Part shown: piece after piece, positions 1 through 26,448 of the stretch
Position numbering within the stretch: the stretch's first letter is position 1
Layout: every line of letters starts with the position of its first letter
From: Rhea pennata
Lineage: Eukaryota; Chordata; Aves; Rheiformes; Rheidae
Direction: 5' to 3'
Length of the DNA stretch: 64,000 nt
NCBI RefSeq assembly: GCF_028389875.1
Contig: NC_084702.1
Coordinates: 69,909,582 to 69,973,581 of the forward strand
Made by a program: the position numbers and the translations under genes
The notes under the pieces: generated by a model
Told to the model about the DNA's origin: nothing
What the model saw: the letters and a program-made list of their open reading frames with translations, nothing else
The model's database searches: none

Positions 1-659
1 ACCAGAAACCAGTGGGATACAAAGTTGGAGTTGGACTCTTTTATAGTGTTAAATGGCGAGAAGGTGAGATATTGCTGGCTTAAACTGAAGCAAGAGGTTC
101 AGACTGAATACAAGGAAGCCTTTTTTCACCATAACAACAGAAACATTGAATACTGGTTGCAGCAGAGAGGTTGTGTAGCCTTCATCTTTGGAGGCTTTTC
201 AAGACCTGACTAGATAAAGCCCTGAGCAACTTGGTCTGGTCTCACAGACCTGCTTTACACGGAAGGTTGGAAAAGAGACCTCCTGAGGTCCCTTTCTACC
301 TGAATTGTTCTGTGATTCTATGAAAGCGGGTATGGATACTTTATTTTGCATCATTGAATAAGCTATTTCCCAGTAAACAGAAAGATAATAGATATTTATG
401 CTGGGGGGAAGCAGGGAGCAACACACTTTTGATCCTGGGACTTCATCCTTTTTGACACACTTCATGATTCTTCAGACGTGATTGCTTGTGACTAGTGTTA
501 AATTATTAAGGACACTTCAGTTTGTGTTGTGTTACGTATAAATGATCTGGTTTTTTTCAATATCTGTTGTTTAACCACAATGTTGAGTTTTGGGTCACGT
601 ATCTTCTACGATCTTCCAAGTAAATACGGATTTCAGAAATGCACTTTTTCTCCATTTAG
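1..659 (+). other. ZFR intron (partial)
   Basis: Intronic by position. It holds the CR1 fragment at about 60-323. Nothing else is recognised up to the acceptor at 658-659. Confidence 0.85.
60..323 (+). mobile_element. CR1 LINE fragment (3' end, + strand)
   Basis: Contains diverged but clear CR1 3'-end phrases: agaggttcagactgaata, gcagagaggttgtgtagcc and gacctcctgaggtccctttc, ending in the CR1-type tail attctgtgattctatg. The 5' edge is approximate. It lies in a ZFR intron. Confidence 0.75.
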
Positions 660-13759
<13,100 letters not shown>

Positions 13760-14712
13760 AAAAAAATATTTGTTGTCAGTGCTAAGACTGAAGGTGATAA
13801 AAGTCCATTTGTTGCCTTGCTTTTATTTCATTCATAATAATGTCTGTTTAAAACATCCAAAAACACCTAGGGAAATTAGGTTTGGAAGAGAACAACCTAC
13901 CTCTTCTTTAAGGTTCGAAACATTTTAAAGGATGTGCTATATCAGACAAATTATGGATGGAAAGACTACAAATGGAAATTCTGTTGTCATTGGAAAAAAG
14001 AACGTTTGAGGTTTTTTCCCTCATTGCATTTTTCTTTAAATGTGTTGCTAACCCTAGTAACTTTTCTTCTTCTTTTGTCCTTTTTTTTATTATTATTAAC
14101 AAGTGCGTTGTCTTATCTTGACTGTATTTAATGCAGCATTTGTGCTTCTGTTGCTCTATGTATTTTGACATTTTATTTAGAAGGATTTTTGTTTGCCTTT
14201 GACACTAGCTGTATAAGTTACTTTGTGTTAGGTGGTATAAACTGTTCCCCTCCCAACTAATATTTTACAGAACTTTTTTTTTTTTGTAAAGTGAGACTGC
14301 AGGATTATGTTTTTTCTAAATGTGAAGGGGTTACAACATATAATTATCCTGCCATTTGAGTGCTCAGAATTAAATGTTTTGCCAATCTTGTGGCATTTGT
14401 CTCCTTAGTGTGATATAACGGTGTAATTAAGACAAATTTGTGTTAATCTAATCAAGTTTGCTGTTAGTTATGCATTAGCAGTATAAAAGCTAATATATAC
14501 AGTATGGTCTTGCAACAGTTTTAAAGCAGCTGCATAATTGATCAAAGTTTGCATGATGTTTTTGTTTTTAATAGAAGGGCTTTTAAAACTATCATTTTAG
14601 GTTAAATGCGTAGTTCTTTGTATGGTTGACTTTGTGACATAGCAAGGCCAAAAAAATAACTTTCTGAATTTCTTTTCTCGAGATACAAGCAGAAGTGGGC
14701 ATTTCCCATTTA

Positions 14713-14747
14713 GACAAAGTTGGTTATTCTTTTCAGTCAACTTTGTC
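14713..14747 (+). repeat. 10-bp inverted repeat in the ZFR 3'UTR
   Basis: GACAAAGTTG (14713-14722) and CAACTTTGTC (14738-14747) can form a stem with a 15-base loop, 30 bases before the candidate poly(A) hexamer. Confidence 0.7.
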
Positions 14748-14777
14748 GATGTGATATTAATGCCTCTCAGCCCTTAA

Positions 14778-14783
14778 AATAAA
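14778..14783 (+). terminator. Candidate poly(A) signal of ZFR (AATAAA)
   Basis: Canonical AATAAA about 1.02 kb after the stop, followed by TGTTTGTC and GTGCCTGTGAGG, a plausible GT-rich downstream element. Confidence 0.5.
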
Positions 14784-17700
14784 TGTTTGTCATATCAGTG
14801 CCTGTGAGGCTATTCCTTATAGCTATTCCTGTATAAAATTTCTGTGATTTTTTTTCAATAATACAAATTTTAAAAGTGAAGTATTACTGACAAAGTGAAG
14901 GTTATCAAAGAAAAAACCCAGAAAATTATTTCATGTGGCCATAGTGTATGCTTATGTCTCTTTCAAAAAGCTAAATATAGCAGTGGTGTAAGTAAAGTTA
15001 CATCATACTGTTGATGTATGCTCTGGTACACAGATGTGATTTGTTGTCACAGCACTACAGTGGAATACTCAAAAACTAAAATTTATTAAACAACTAAAAT
15101 TCATTATACCCTGGAAACTGACGGTTCACTCATTGTTTGATGTGTACTATGCGTTGTTGCAAACCCATAAAAACACACAGATTAACATAGACTAACATTC
15201 CTATAACTACTTTAACAATGGCTGTAGGAGAGTATCAGACATCATAAAATTGTTTTTTCTGATACGATTTATTAAAAAACATCTTTTGTTCCAGTTTGAG
15301 GTCGAATTTGTCTTTGACCAGTTTAACAAATAACTATTGGGTGATATTTTTGTTTTGCAACACTCATGGCTAACAGCAAGGGCCTGTGGAATAGAAATAC
15401 AATATTTTAGAAAATAGAGGAAATCTTAAATATCTTAATTCAGTATTCTCTGAGCATCAGAATGCATTTTTTAAAAGGAATGGGTATTAGTGGTTGGTAA
15501 AGAAATGGAAAGCTTTCCCATTGTAGAAAAGTTTAAGAAAACTTCAGTGTCAGAAGTACAGTAATTAGCATATGCTTTGAAATTACTTTAAAAAAGATTA
15601 CACTAGTTTCTGTTGTCCAGCCTTGATGCTTAGCTTCCATGCATGCATTTGCTCATAATCTTTTTTTCTTTTTTTTTTTAAAGACGAAAATGTCTTGCTG
15701 TCATCATGTATAGTTAGCCATTACTATTTATTTTGAAAGCTACAGGTGCTATTCATGTGGCTAGTTCAACTCCAGACCAAAGTTCCTTTCCTCATAAAGC
15801 ATACTTGTCTATTCAGACATGTAACCCTAAACTTTAGGATTAAAAAGGTCAAAGATGTATTTTGGATTTCCTGTATTTTTGTTCTACTGGCTTCTATCTC
15901 TTAACCAATTTCTGGATCTTTTGAAATATTGTATACTTAAAGTGATTCCACATTAAATATGAAGCTGTGACCATGGTTGTTGCGCTGTGTCGTGGAGAGT
16001 GAATTTGCAGTTTCTTTTGTTTTTCCTGCCCATTTTTATGGATTATTTTAACTAGGTAACTTCTGACTTCTGTAAAGTTAAGAATGGAAAAAAAAATAAG
16101 TACAGAACTAGCTTTAACTTTAAATATTGCAATATGTGCTTAGGAGGGCAAAACTAAGGCTAGATTTCAAGCAAACAATCATTTTAATATTATCTGTTTT
16201 GATAGTGCTAGCATTTCACATAAAAGCAGTTATTTACCTTTTTTATTTAGCAACATCGTACGTGGTAGATCACAAAATACTAGACACCATAGTCATAATC
16301 TACAAAAGAGAAATGTACAGAGCAATAATTTTCCCCTCAATGCTCCCCTTGAAGGAACAACCCTTGAGAGTGGGAGCTGTGCTGCTTTGAAGCTTTTTCA
16401 AACTTTGACTTGTCTGCCTAGTTCTTAAATGTGTCCTATCTGTACATATAAACACATCCACACTGCGATCTTAATGAGCAGTATGGTTTCACATAGGTCC
16501 CAGCCTAGAGGCATTGCCAGAAATGAAAGTCTCAGTACCTGGTTATAGAACGGTGTGTATTATACATGAATTGTTAATCATATAGTAGCTATCAAACATG
16601 ATGGGTGCATTTGAGTTTTGTTCTGTTTTTAGACCTATTTCACATCTAAGAAGTAGTTTTACTAGTGCTTAAAATTATTGTACCTAGCAACTTCGTGAGA
16701 GTTCGAATCAACCTTAAATATTTCTACTGCAGTATGTATGTATGCGTATTTAACGTCATCGTTGCTTGTTGAGCATCAGTTGATGGTAATTCTGTTAAGC
16801 AATTCCAAACAATACCCAATTCATTTCTTTATTAAACAGTTACAGCTTCTTTAGACAACCCAAATGGATTTTATTGGCATAGCACTAATAGAAGAAATGC
16901 AGGCACAGTTTGTGATGTTTTTCCTCTTATATTGCAGGTTTACGAAGTGCAGTAATAGATTCAACAAAAAGATATATTTTCCTTCTGTTTCTTTTTTTCC
17001 TGAAAATTGTAAGCCAAAGAGCTTTTTTTTGGCTAAAAAGGCTAGCAAATTAAATTTTTTCTGAGAGATTCTTCTGTAAATCTTTGAGGGTGTTTTTTGT
17101 TTTTTATCTTCAGTGTGGCATTTCTGAGCCTTTTGAAAATGAAACACCCCCCTGTCTTTCGGGGAGGGGGAAAATTCCAGGGAGTGTCATCTGCAGTGTT
17201 ATCACAATGGCTTTCATTCACAGCCAAATAAAAAAAGTTAGCTCAATTCTGAAAATACCTGTTAATTTGTATTCTCCCATTTTGTTCCATTGTGCAAGTG
17301 TGCATATATTATTTTATGAAGTTTGCAGTTTGTTTGCAGTCTGGATTTTAAGAAACGCTGACCTGATACTACTCTGGAAGTGACAAGTTCCTAACTGGGT
17401 GAATGAAGTTCATTATATTTCATGGGTACCTGACTGGCAGTATTGCTTATGAATTTTACTGTGAACACTGCAAGCTTTCCCACTTAGTATACCTTTAACG
17501 CATCTGCATTAGCAGTATGTTTTAGAGTTTGAAGGATCTTGTACTTTATTTTCTTTTAAAAAAAAGCCATGCCTATTAATGTTTATTTTGAAGCCAATGA
17601 TTCATTTATTGCAGGATAGCTTAAACTCTATCAGTGTTTTTGAGGTGCAGCATAGCTTAAGTAATTTCAGGTATTTTTCTATGTCATTCCTGTTTCAGGT

Positions 17701-20700
17701 TAACACCCTAAACTCAAAGAAACAGAATAGCTTCTAGTTACCTATTTCTAGAAATCTAAGATTGCAGGATGGAATAGCTAACCAAGGGAAAATGAATATC
17801 ATTTTCCAACAAAATCTTCCTTTATCATTAAAAAGGAGTCAACTTTCTGTTTCTACATTATATTCCTAGTCAGCGTCAGCAAGAACAATTCAAAGGAACT
17901 AGAATATGACTTGCTGTATTCTAATATTGCAGCAATTGGAAATCTTGCTGCTTATAAAAGTCCTTTTTCTTTTCCCTTCTGCATGTTACATTATGTTTGT
18001 ATGAATTTATATGCATATATGTATGTATATGGCTGGAATGTCCTGGTCACATGTAAGATAGCTATATTGGAGATTAACTTCAAGCATACGTTCGGATTTG
18101 GAAGTAACTTGCTGCTTGTACAAATTAATGTTTTGCTACTAATGCAGTACTTCAAGCTCTACTGTGAACAATACAGGCCAGAACAGCACGAGAGAGATTA
18201 AGATGCCTAAGTACCGAGATTTAATGCCATTTTACATCCTGTAAGCTATGTGCTGCTGCCAAAGGGGACAGATTTCTCGGGCCCAGTATCATCTTCCAAC
18301 CCGATATGGATGCTTCAGCAGCATTAAATTCAGGTCACGTGAAGCTATCATCTGAGGTAGCACAAGAAAACAGCATTATTTGGCATCCTGTGGTTGAATT
18401 CCATTTGCAACTTAAACCTTAATATATGCTTCTGTGTTTCTCATGTCATTTGAATTACTCTTTGGGCTCTTAAAGAGTTTAGACAGCTACCTCACATATA
18501 GACACTTAAGGCTCAATTCAGTTGCTCACACGTAGGTGTGCAGTGCATTCGCATTTCTGCAACTTGTCCACTCAGGTCTGGCAGATTCGATGCAGGCTCT
18601 ATCAGAGAGCCACAGCTTCTCAGAATGGCACCTAGAGGCCAAGAAGGTATCTCAAGTGTAACCAGTTTCAGGCAAATGAGTAAAGCCCTGGCATGGAGAC
18701 ACTCAAATACAGTATTTTAGTCTGAATCCTATCATTAATTTCTAATTGATTTCCTTAGCTTGGTTATTGGTACATATTCTTGGTTTGATTTTTTTTTTCC
18801 CCAAATTTTTCAGCTACAGCAGTGTACTTACTTAAATTAATCTTATATTTGCATTAAAAAGCCATTTCAATTGTTTCTATGTTTTATTGCTAGGTTTTTT
18901 TTTGGGGGGGGCAGCCTTATTTATCAGCCACTCAAAGGAGTGTGCTTATAGTAGTAAGTGAAGCTTGAGTAGCTATGAGACTTAGGGACCATCCTAATTT
19001 TTCCTATTAATTTCAACATTTTTTTTAGCGTGTTTCATATAGTGATTTGCACCTGTCTGAGGCTTTGAGAATAAGACATAAGAGGAATTTGTGTTATGTC
19101 TTTCCCCTCCAAACAATTGTTATAGCTTTTTATGTATGATGGTTTCCTTGGTCAGATTATGTCCTTACTACTAAGCCTGTATAAGAAATCTTCACTTTTT
19201 CGTTCCCAGATATTTTGCTTAGATAATGTATCCTCTTTCAAGTTCAGCATAATGTTGGTGCTTTCTTGCAGAACCAAAGGCACATGCATTCTGGTAGGAA
19301 AATGTCTGTTCTTCCCAGTCTTTTTTCCTTTGTTTGTCAATAATCTAAATGGTTGTAAATAGTTGCATTTTGCCAGAGAAAATACGTAGTCTTTGAGTGA
19401 ATTACAACTTTGAGAAGAAAGGGAAAAGAGACCAAGGAAAACCATATCAGAAGAATAAAGTGTTTAAGTGGGTCCAACTGAAGAAATAAAATGAGAAAGA
19501 CTCTTCATTAGCGAATTATGAATCAAAACTAAATGAAAAATGGAAGAAAGGCTGTGTCAAGCTGTAAGTTACAGTTGCAATAGGCAGCTACAAACTGCAG
19601 AAAACTAAGTAGTGAAGGAAAATAAAATTTCATGGGAGAGAGAACCCAATGCAGCAGGAGCCAATGCAATACACGATACACAGTTCCCGCTGCCTTTGCG
19701 GGAACTGTACTTCTCCACAAAAACACGGAAGAAAAAGAAAGTGGCAGGGGATTCAGGAGGTGGAGAATGGAATGGTCTAGGCCGGTCAAACTGAGGAGCT
19801 AATAAAGAAACGTTATATTAATTGTCTTTGTGCAAATGTGCTGAGAGGAAAGGTGAAGAGAAGGCACTGACCATTAATGCAGCTACCATATTTAATGGAC
19901 ACAACTGCAGAGCTCGTGTTCATGCCTTGCCTCGTTATATTTGAATGCATAGGAGAATATTGGAGAGTTCATGAGCACTGTTGGAAATCAAAATGATGCA
20001 CAGTCAAAGTATGCTGCTCTTACACAGCAAATAAACCAGTTAAGCTAGGCTAACATTTCGACAGGTTTTGTGTGCTCAGAACAGCAGAGTGCACTGTTAT
20101 TTGCTGCAACTTCCAGATGGAAAGACTGAGTTAATTCTCGCGTTGCTGTGACAAGCACAAAGCAAAATGGTGTTTCAGCTACTCCAGAATCCCTCTGTAT
20201 TGCCAAAGGATGCATTTTAAAAAGAAAAAAAAAAAATAGCTGATGTAGCAAAGTTGCCATGGCAGCAAAATCCAATATATAATCACTGCTTGTGAAAAAG
20301 AAGGGAGCAGGAGTTAGAAACACTATTTAGTTGGAAGAGTAGCAGAACTATTGCATGAATAAATTGGAAGCAAATAATTTAGGGGGCTAAGAAATAAAAC
20401 ATTTCAGAGAGTGGGAATAGGAAAGAGAGATTAAATTTGTCCAAAGTGACTGGAGGGCTACAAAGAAGAGAAGAGCTGTACAAATTCTCCCAGGTAAAGA
20501 TTCTCACTGTGGAAGGCAACCTGAGAAAAGAGGTTATAAAGGCAGACAGACTTCCTGAGAAGGTATGTGTTAGACAAGTGTATCTTGCAAATCAGCTGGG
20601 AACAGGAGGAGAGACACCTTTCCGATGTAATTCTTGTGTGAGTAGATGTGCGTATTTCTTTTGTTCTTGCACCTATTTCTTCAGAAACATTTTGCGGCCG

Positions 20701-22246
20701 TACTGCGTGCTTCGATGTTAAGGGTGATTTCAGGTTAACAGATTCCGAATAAGCATTCCTCATGTAGCTGTGGTAAATCATAAACCAAGACTGTGGATGT
20801 GGGGAATGTCCCTGCTCCCCAGCACATTCTCCAGCGTACGTGGAGGAATAAGAGAAAGCCAACTTACAAGCTGCATGACTAATTCAGAGCTAGTGTTACT
20901 GGAGCTGCCAGGGGCAGAAGAATTTCCCAAGGAGCAATGAAGCCAAGTGAGAGAAAACAGATGAAATACCAAGGGCTTGGAGTGAGCTCCACGTGAGAAA
21001 CAGTTCCGCAGCCCCTCTGCTGTGTTACGTGTCCTCCCCGAGGAACAGTCCCTCTGCGAATGTCACTCACGTTAGCAGAAAAGAGCAGATTTAAAATACT
21101 TTATTTCCCTGGAAAAAATGTTCTGGAGTTCTGGAAGTGCAGATGAGCTCTGGAATCCCTGAGACAAATGTTTCCAAACATCCAGCTGATATTCAAGCTC
21201 CAGTGCGAACACCAGCATGAACACGTTTTAATTCTCGGAAGTTTGGCCAATAAACTTGCCAAAGACCCAGAGCTGAAAACCACCACAATTCCCGAGAAAA
21301 GTATTCTAGCAAATTGAAGACAGTTACCAACATGGGAGGATACACTGGTTTTATCAGATTGCTTTTACAGTTAGTTACTGTGAGGCACCTGTGATCCTCT
21401 AAGTGAGGGAAGTTACTTTGTTTTCCATTTACAAGTTTGAAACATGCAATTCCCTAGTACATCTCAATGGGCAGAGCAAACCCTGTTCCAGGATGCATTC
21501 TCATCAGTTAATGTCTCCACCCTGTTCTTCGTTAAGTTTTCATGAATAAAGTCTTGCCCTCTTCCGCATTCACGTTTGGGTGCTATATGCCCTACATGGC
21601 AGAGGAACATGCCCCAGCAACACTTCTCTACTGCCCTTGAGTACATCGTTTTGACCAAGATCTAAAATTTCACCGCTTGCTCATTAGCTCTGGAAGGTCC
21701 TTGTAAAACAGGGAGGAACTGGGCACATCCTGTCACTGGATAAGACTGAGTCAGAGGATGGTGCAGGAGTCACGGTAGGAGGTTTCAGCTGAGGAAAACT
21801 GGGGGAAGTTTTTTCCAAGCGCAGTGTAGTGCTGCCCCTCGGACGTGAACACAGGACTCTCCCCAAAGAAATCAGGTTCTCCCAATGACAAACAAAAATC
21901 TTCACTTAAAAATTAACATACACAGTACAGCTAGTTAATAAACAACTGTGCGGCGCAGATAAAACATAAAGAATTCCTCTACAGCCGCATTACACAATCT
22001 CTGACTGTGCTCAGTAAAGGAGGACGGAAGCAAATGCTTGTATTACAAAACTCTGTATGTTACCTTGATGTTCACTGTGAAGGCGCCAGACTGTGAAGGA
22101 AGAAATCTGAACCAAGTTTGGAAACGAGCTCCCAAAGGATGCCTGGAAGTCGCTGCAGATGAAAAAGTGAACGCGAATGTGAATCTGGTACTAAAAGCAC
22201 TGCCTTAGAGCCCCCTTTTTTTAATCTACTTCTTGCTTTTATAAAA

Positions 22247-22293
22247 CTATATGTGTGTATACATATATATATATGTGTGTATATATATATATG
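22247..22293. repeat. TG/TA microsatellite (intergenic)
   Basis: Alternating tgtgtatacatatatatata blocks, close to a perfect palindromic purine-pyrimidine alternation. Confidence 0.8.
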
Positions 22294-22499
22294 ATTTCTA
22301 GTAGGTAATTATAAAGTAGATACATCTACTACTGGTTTTTTATAGACATTTGCTGATTTTTTCCCAAAGAAAAGCAGTTTATTTCTCATTTCCAATTCTT
22401 TCTCGGGATAGTTTCCAGTAATCTTACTTCCAACTTAGTCTTAAGTCTTCCGCATTTCCAGCATGCGGATCTCAGCTACTTTAATGTGATCTCCTGTGT

Positions 22500-23260
22500 T
22501 TCCTCCACGAAGGCCTAAGCCGAGTTACCCAACCGAGCAGTGCAAACCGGGAGGGTGAGAGCCCTCGCGCACAGCTGCTCTCTGCGCGCGCAGAGCGGCT
22601 CCCGCCCGCCGGGGATGCCTCCCACCTCCCCGGCACGGCCGGCCCTCTGCGACGCGTTCGGGAGCGTCACGCTGATTACGCGTGTACTATAGAAATATTG
22701 AGATTTCTACACCTGAGGCAGACCGATCTGGAGGACGGATCGATTATTATTCTGGTAATGCCCAGACAAGGGTAAAACACGAAAAATCTTTGAAAGAACC
22801 CAAACAGCTTCTCTAGGTAGAAAAAGAGGATCAGGAGACCTCGACCTTGGTAACTTTTTGTGTAAGTCTCTTTCCAGCTACTACTTCTTTATCGGCAACA
22901 CCATTAGCACGGCGTTTTCTGAAAGCAGTCGCCAGACCCGGATCCAGCCACGGCGAGAGGTCCGAGGGGCTGCTCAGCGACCGCGTCCTCCTACCCGTGA
23001 TTTACCCCGCCGGGGACGGAAGCGGCGCACGTGTCTGGGCCTGTTCGGGTCTGCAGCAGGACGAGGTTTCCCATCGCAGATACCCGAATTAACAGATCTT
23101 CTCCCGGACTCTAGACCTGCTTTGGAAGGAGATGCATTCAGATCCCTCCGAGGAATGTCCCGGTCTCCCCAGCAGAAGTGTCGCCGCAGCACCGGTTTTA
23201 AACACGCGGAGGCTGCTAAGCCGTGCCGCAGATTGGCTTCGCCCGGGATCGGAAACGCAG
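22500..23260. promoter_or_regulatory. Small CpG-rich patch in the ZFR-MTMR12 intergenic region
   Basis: About 3 kb before the MTMR12 island, CpG density rises sharply (CTCGCGCAC, TGCGCGCGCAG, GACGCGTTCGG, TACGCGTG), while the flanks are AT-rich. A perfect 16-bp palindrome CTCTGCGCGCGCAGAG lies at 22580-22595. The region is open for 141 codons in one + frame (22858-23283), but there is no ATG start and no recognisable protein. It could be a distal promoter, an enhancer or the start of a non-coding RNA. Confidence 0.4.
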
Positions 23261-26200
23261 AAATGCAGAATAAAGGGCACTAGTTTCCCAGAGCCAAGGC
23301 AACCCTGAGGAGGAGGACTGCCAAAAGGGAAAACGTGAGATACAATTTGTTGTAGTTAAGAAGATCCCTGAAAGAAAACTGATAGGAAAGCTGAAAATGG
23401 CTCCTTTGTGGCTCCCCTCCCTCAGCTGTTGCCACCAAGGCCTGGGCACAGCTGAGAATTCAGCCCAAAGACTTGCTCAGATTAATGCATGTAGGTTTTT
23501 AAACAAATAAATCTCTCTCTGTGGGAAGAGCAGAGTTGGTCTGTGAAATGCCCTCCTGCAGGATGCTTTAGAGGTAAATACTGTGATTATATTTTTAGAC
23601 AGAATGAAAAATATCAGGATTGGGTTTTATAAAAGCCCCTGATAATCTGGGGGCAGTGAAATGCCGTATGTCTTTCACCCACCACAAACAAAGTAGAGTC
23701 TGACTTTTTTAAAAAAAAATCCTCTTCTATATTTGTATGACTGTCACTGACATAAATTCACAATTAAATAAAAGTAAAACGATGACAGGAAGTCCTTGGA
23801 AGCCTGCATAGTAACATAGTAAGCATAGTCAACATATTAAATAGCTTGTATTAATGCAGAATCCTGGGAACTTTTATTTGTTGTAAAAATGATTCTAAAA
23901 AAGAATCTTCCGTAGTGATGGGATGATCCCAAACGATACAACAACGAGCTCCCATATGTGTGTTTAGGAAAATGTTAATGAGTGAAATCACTGGAGGAGG
24001 AGGAGGACACATTAAAATAACACAAAATTCATAAATGAGAGGCTGCAGATGACTACAAGCGGAGAAGGAGAGCGCTCACAAGGGCTAACCTGAGCCGAGC
24101 AAAGCTGGTTTCCCAAGGTGGCCTGAACACAATGCAGCCTCTTGAGGCTGTTTCTGAACAAGAAGATAATTTGGTTATCCTGATTACCTTCGAAAGGAGC
24201 CTATTTTTTTTCTCCGCTATCTATAGAGAGACTCTAAGGAGAGATTAGGTTGCTGGGCTTTTGTGAGCTCTTCACAGGCACTTGAGACTTTAAAATTAGA
24301 GAGGGGGAGAAGAGCGTGCACAGAGCTCATTCTGTGGATGCTGCAGTCACTAAAGCCATCGGTGCTCTCTAACTTGTCGGGGTGCAGAGCATTTTTGGGT
24401 TGCAGCAGGCCTTTTTAGCTGCAGATGTATTTGTCTGAGGTAGGTTAACTTGCACGTGTAGTAGCTTTGCTTCTTCCGTTCTGAAAGCTTGCAAAGGCTC
24501 ACAGATGAGGCTGGGGTCTCCTGATATGGCTCTCAAATTCTTGGAAAAGAGTTTCAGATCTCTGCTCCAGTGGCTTAAACCTCGCACCACTTGGCAGCCT
24601 GGGGAGCATAGCAGGGGAAGGAGCACGTCCCACTCGCGGGCTCTTGCCTAAGTACCAGCTACAGCACCACAGACCGGACATGAAGCTAAGCAGATATTTT
24701 GTCGATGCAGAATGGCAGGAACCTTGAATTAACTGCATTTCTTGGATGTGGGGTTTTTTAGACGAGATGCTGAAAAATGAATTCCTATGTGCTCTGTGGG
24801 AATTAGAGCTCCTTTTGCACTTTCCATCAGAGTTAAAAGTTTGGCCTGCTGTCAAAACATCCCTTCCTCTTTGTTACATGCTCTGCCAGTAAATAGCTAC
24901 TTCTTGCCTTAGCCTGCTGTAAACTTTAGGGAATGCTTGGAGGTAACCCTGCTGTTGCCACTGTAGCTTCAAATATTTAAAAGATGTTTTGTACTGCTAT
25001 TCCCTTTGCTTGTGCATTTTAATACACTAGAGAACACGGAGGTGCTGTCCCAGTATTTCCCCAACCCTTGATTTATACCAATGTAATGTCATTGACTGTA
25101 CTTTTGACCCATGCAGCTGAGATCAGGGCTGATGTAAAAGAATGATGTGGAAGCAGCTGGGGAGTGAAGCGTGAGAGCTCTTCTGTGTGGGATGGCACTC
25201 CAGAACTGCCTTCACTGCGACACTGCACATGAAGATTAATCTTTCAGTTTTCCTATTTTCAGGCAGATGGTTGAATCATCATTCTGTGAGCCTGAGATTG
25301 AAACAAGGGAAATTAATTTATTTCTGAATTACAATAGTTACTTCAATTTATTTTTATGAATGCTGTCTCATGACTCTGTGTTCCTCTTTTTCCTTCCTTT
25401 CAGTTTTCCTGAGAGTGGGTTTGGAGCAAGAAGTATTATAACAAAAAGAGGATGGGAACACAATAGTTGCTTCTCATTCACATTTGAAGGAGCTATTGAT
25501 TCTCATGCCCCATGGTCTACTAAAATTTGTATAGTATGTGTTATTCTTGGTAAAAATATTTCCATAATAATTTCCATAATTATTGGGGTAAAAATATTTC
25601 CGTAAAATCAACTTTACTAAAATCAGACTGTCAGTTTGCTTGCCATGCATCATTCAGATTGTTGGGTAGTCTTGCTGTACTGCAACAGGCAGTTCACAGT
25701 ATTTGTACTGTTCCGTACCTGGATAAAAACTAAGCCTTTAAGCGTAACCTAGATACCTGGCAAACCTACTGTTTATTAACAGCCCTGATTACACAGTGCC
25801 CAGAGATGACATTCCTGAGAGGCCGCGGCCGTAACGTTTTGGACGGAGAACGTCTTGGGACTATTAGCACCGGGGTTTTAGAGAACGGCTCTAGTTTATT
25901 TTAATGGAGGCCCCATTTTATGTCCTTTGCTTGTATCCTGCCTAAAGGAAAACAGCGTCCCAATGTTTTCCTTGGATTTTACTTAACGCCGGGGTTTTTT
26001 CAGAGTGTGCACGGACGCGCTGTGGGTGTTTTGCAGCCGGGTTCGCGGCCCAGCGGAAGATCGGAGCAGACCGATAGCCCAGCTGAAGAGCAAGCAGGAG
26101 CGGGCAGGCTTTTCGCCCTGAGGCCGAAAAGATGCGGTTAACCTGGGGGGGTGGAGGGGGAAATGTCAGCGGGGACCCGCGGAGCGACCCCCGCCGCGCC

Positions 26201-26318
26201 CCGCCCGCGCCCGCCCGCGCCGCTCTCCGCCCGCCCGCGGGGCGCCCCGCGCGCCGCCGCCGGGGGCAGAGCCCACAGCGCCCCCCGGCGGCCGGGGCCG
26301 GGGCCGCGCCGCGCAGCC

Positions 26319-26323
26319 ATTGG
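26319..26323 (-). promoter_or_regulatory. Inverted CCAAT box
   Basis: The sequence CAGCCATTGGCTGC contains ATTGG, the reverse of CCAAT, about 340 bases before the MTMR12 start codon and inside the CpG island. NF-Y binding is plausible by motif and position only. Confidence 0.4.
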
Positions 26324-26448
26324 CTGCTCCTCGCCGGGAGCCACGCCCCCCGCGGCGGCGGAGGGAGGGGGAGTGGGCGGGCGGGCGCGTGAGTGACAGC
26401 GGCGCTGCCCAGTGGCGGCGGGCGCGGCGGGGAGGCGGCGCCCCAGAA

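Larger units (their letters stand above)
13760..14805 (+). other. ZFR: ZFR 3'UTR (end approximate)
   Basis: AT-rich sequence follows the ZFR stop. The first convincing polyadenylation hexamer is AATAAA at 14778-14783, followed by a GT-rich stretch, so cleavage near 14.80 kb is expected. The length of about 1 kb resembles what I recall for mammalian ZFR. A 10-bp inverted repeat (14713-14722 with 14738-14747) lies just upstream of the hexamer. Longer alternative 3' ends cannot be excluded from sequence alone. Confidence 0.55.
14806..26019. other. ZFR-MTMR12 intergenic region
   Basis: About 11 kb without a supported gene. Notable items are the microsatellite at 22247-22293, the CpG-rich patch at about 22.5-23.26 kb, an 11-bp GC-rich inverted repeat at 19680-19708 and a 15-bp direct repeat at 25549-25601. 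The first part could include extended ZFR 3'UTR isoforms. Open frames up to 141 codons exist but resemble no known protein. Confidence 0.75.

Noticed and set aside
20458..20862. 134-codon minus-strand open frame
   Set aside because: Low-complexity composition, no family signature, and a shorter frame is open on the opposite strand. Treated as chance.
22858..23283. 141-codon open frame in the intergenic CpG patch
   Set aside because: It begins at a non-ATG codon, shows no domain or recognisable similarity, and neighbouring frames on both strands are equally open.
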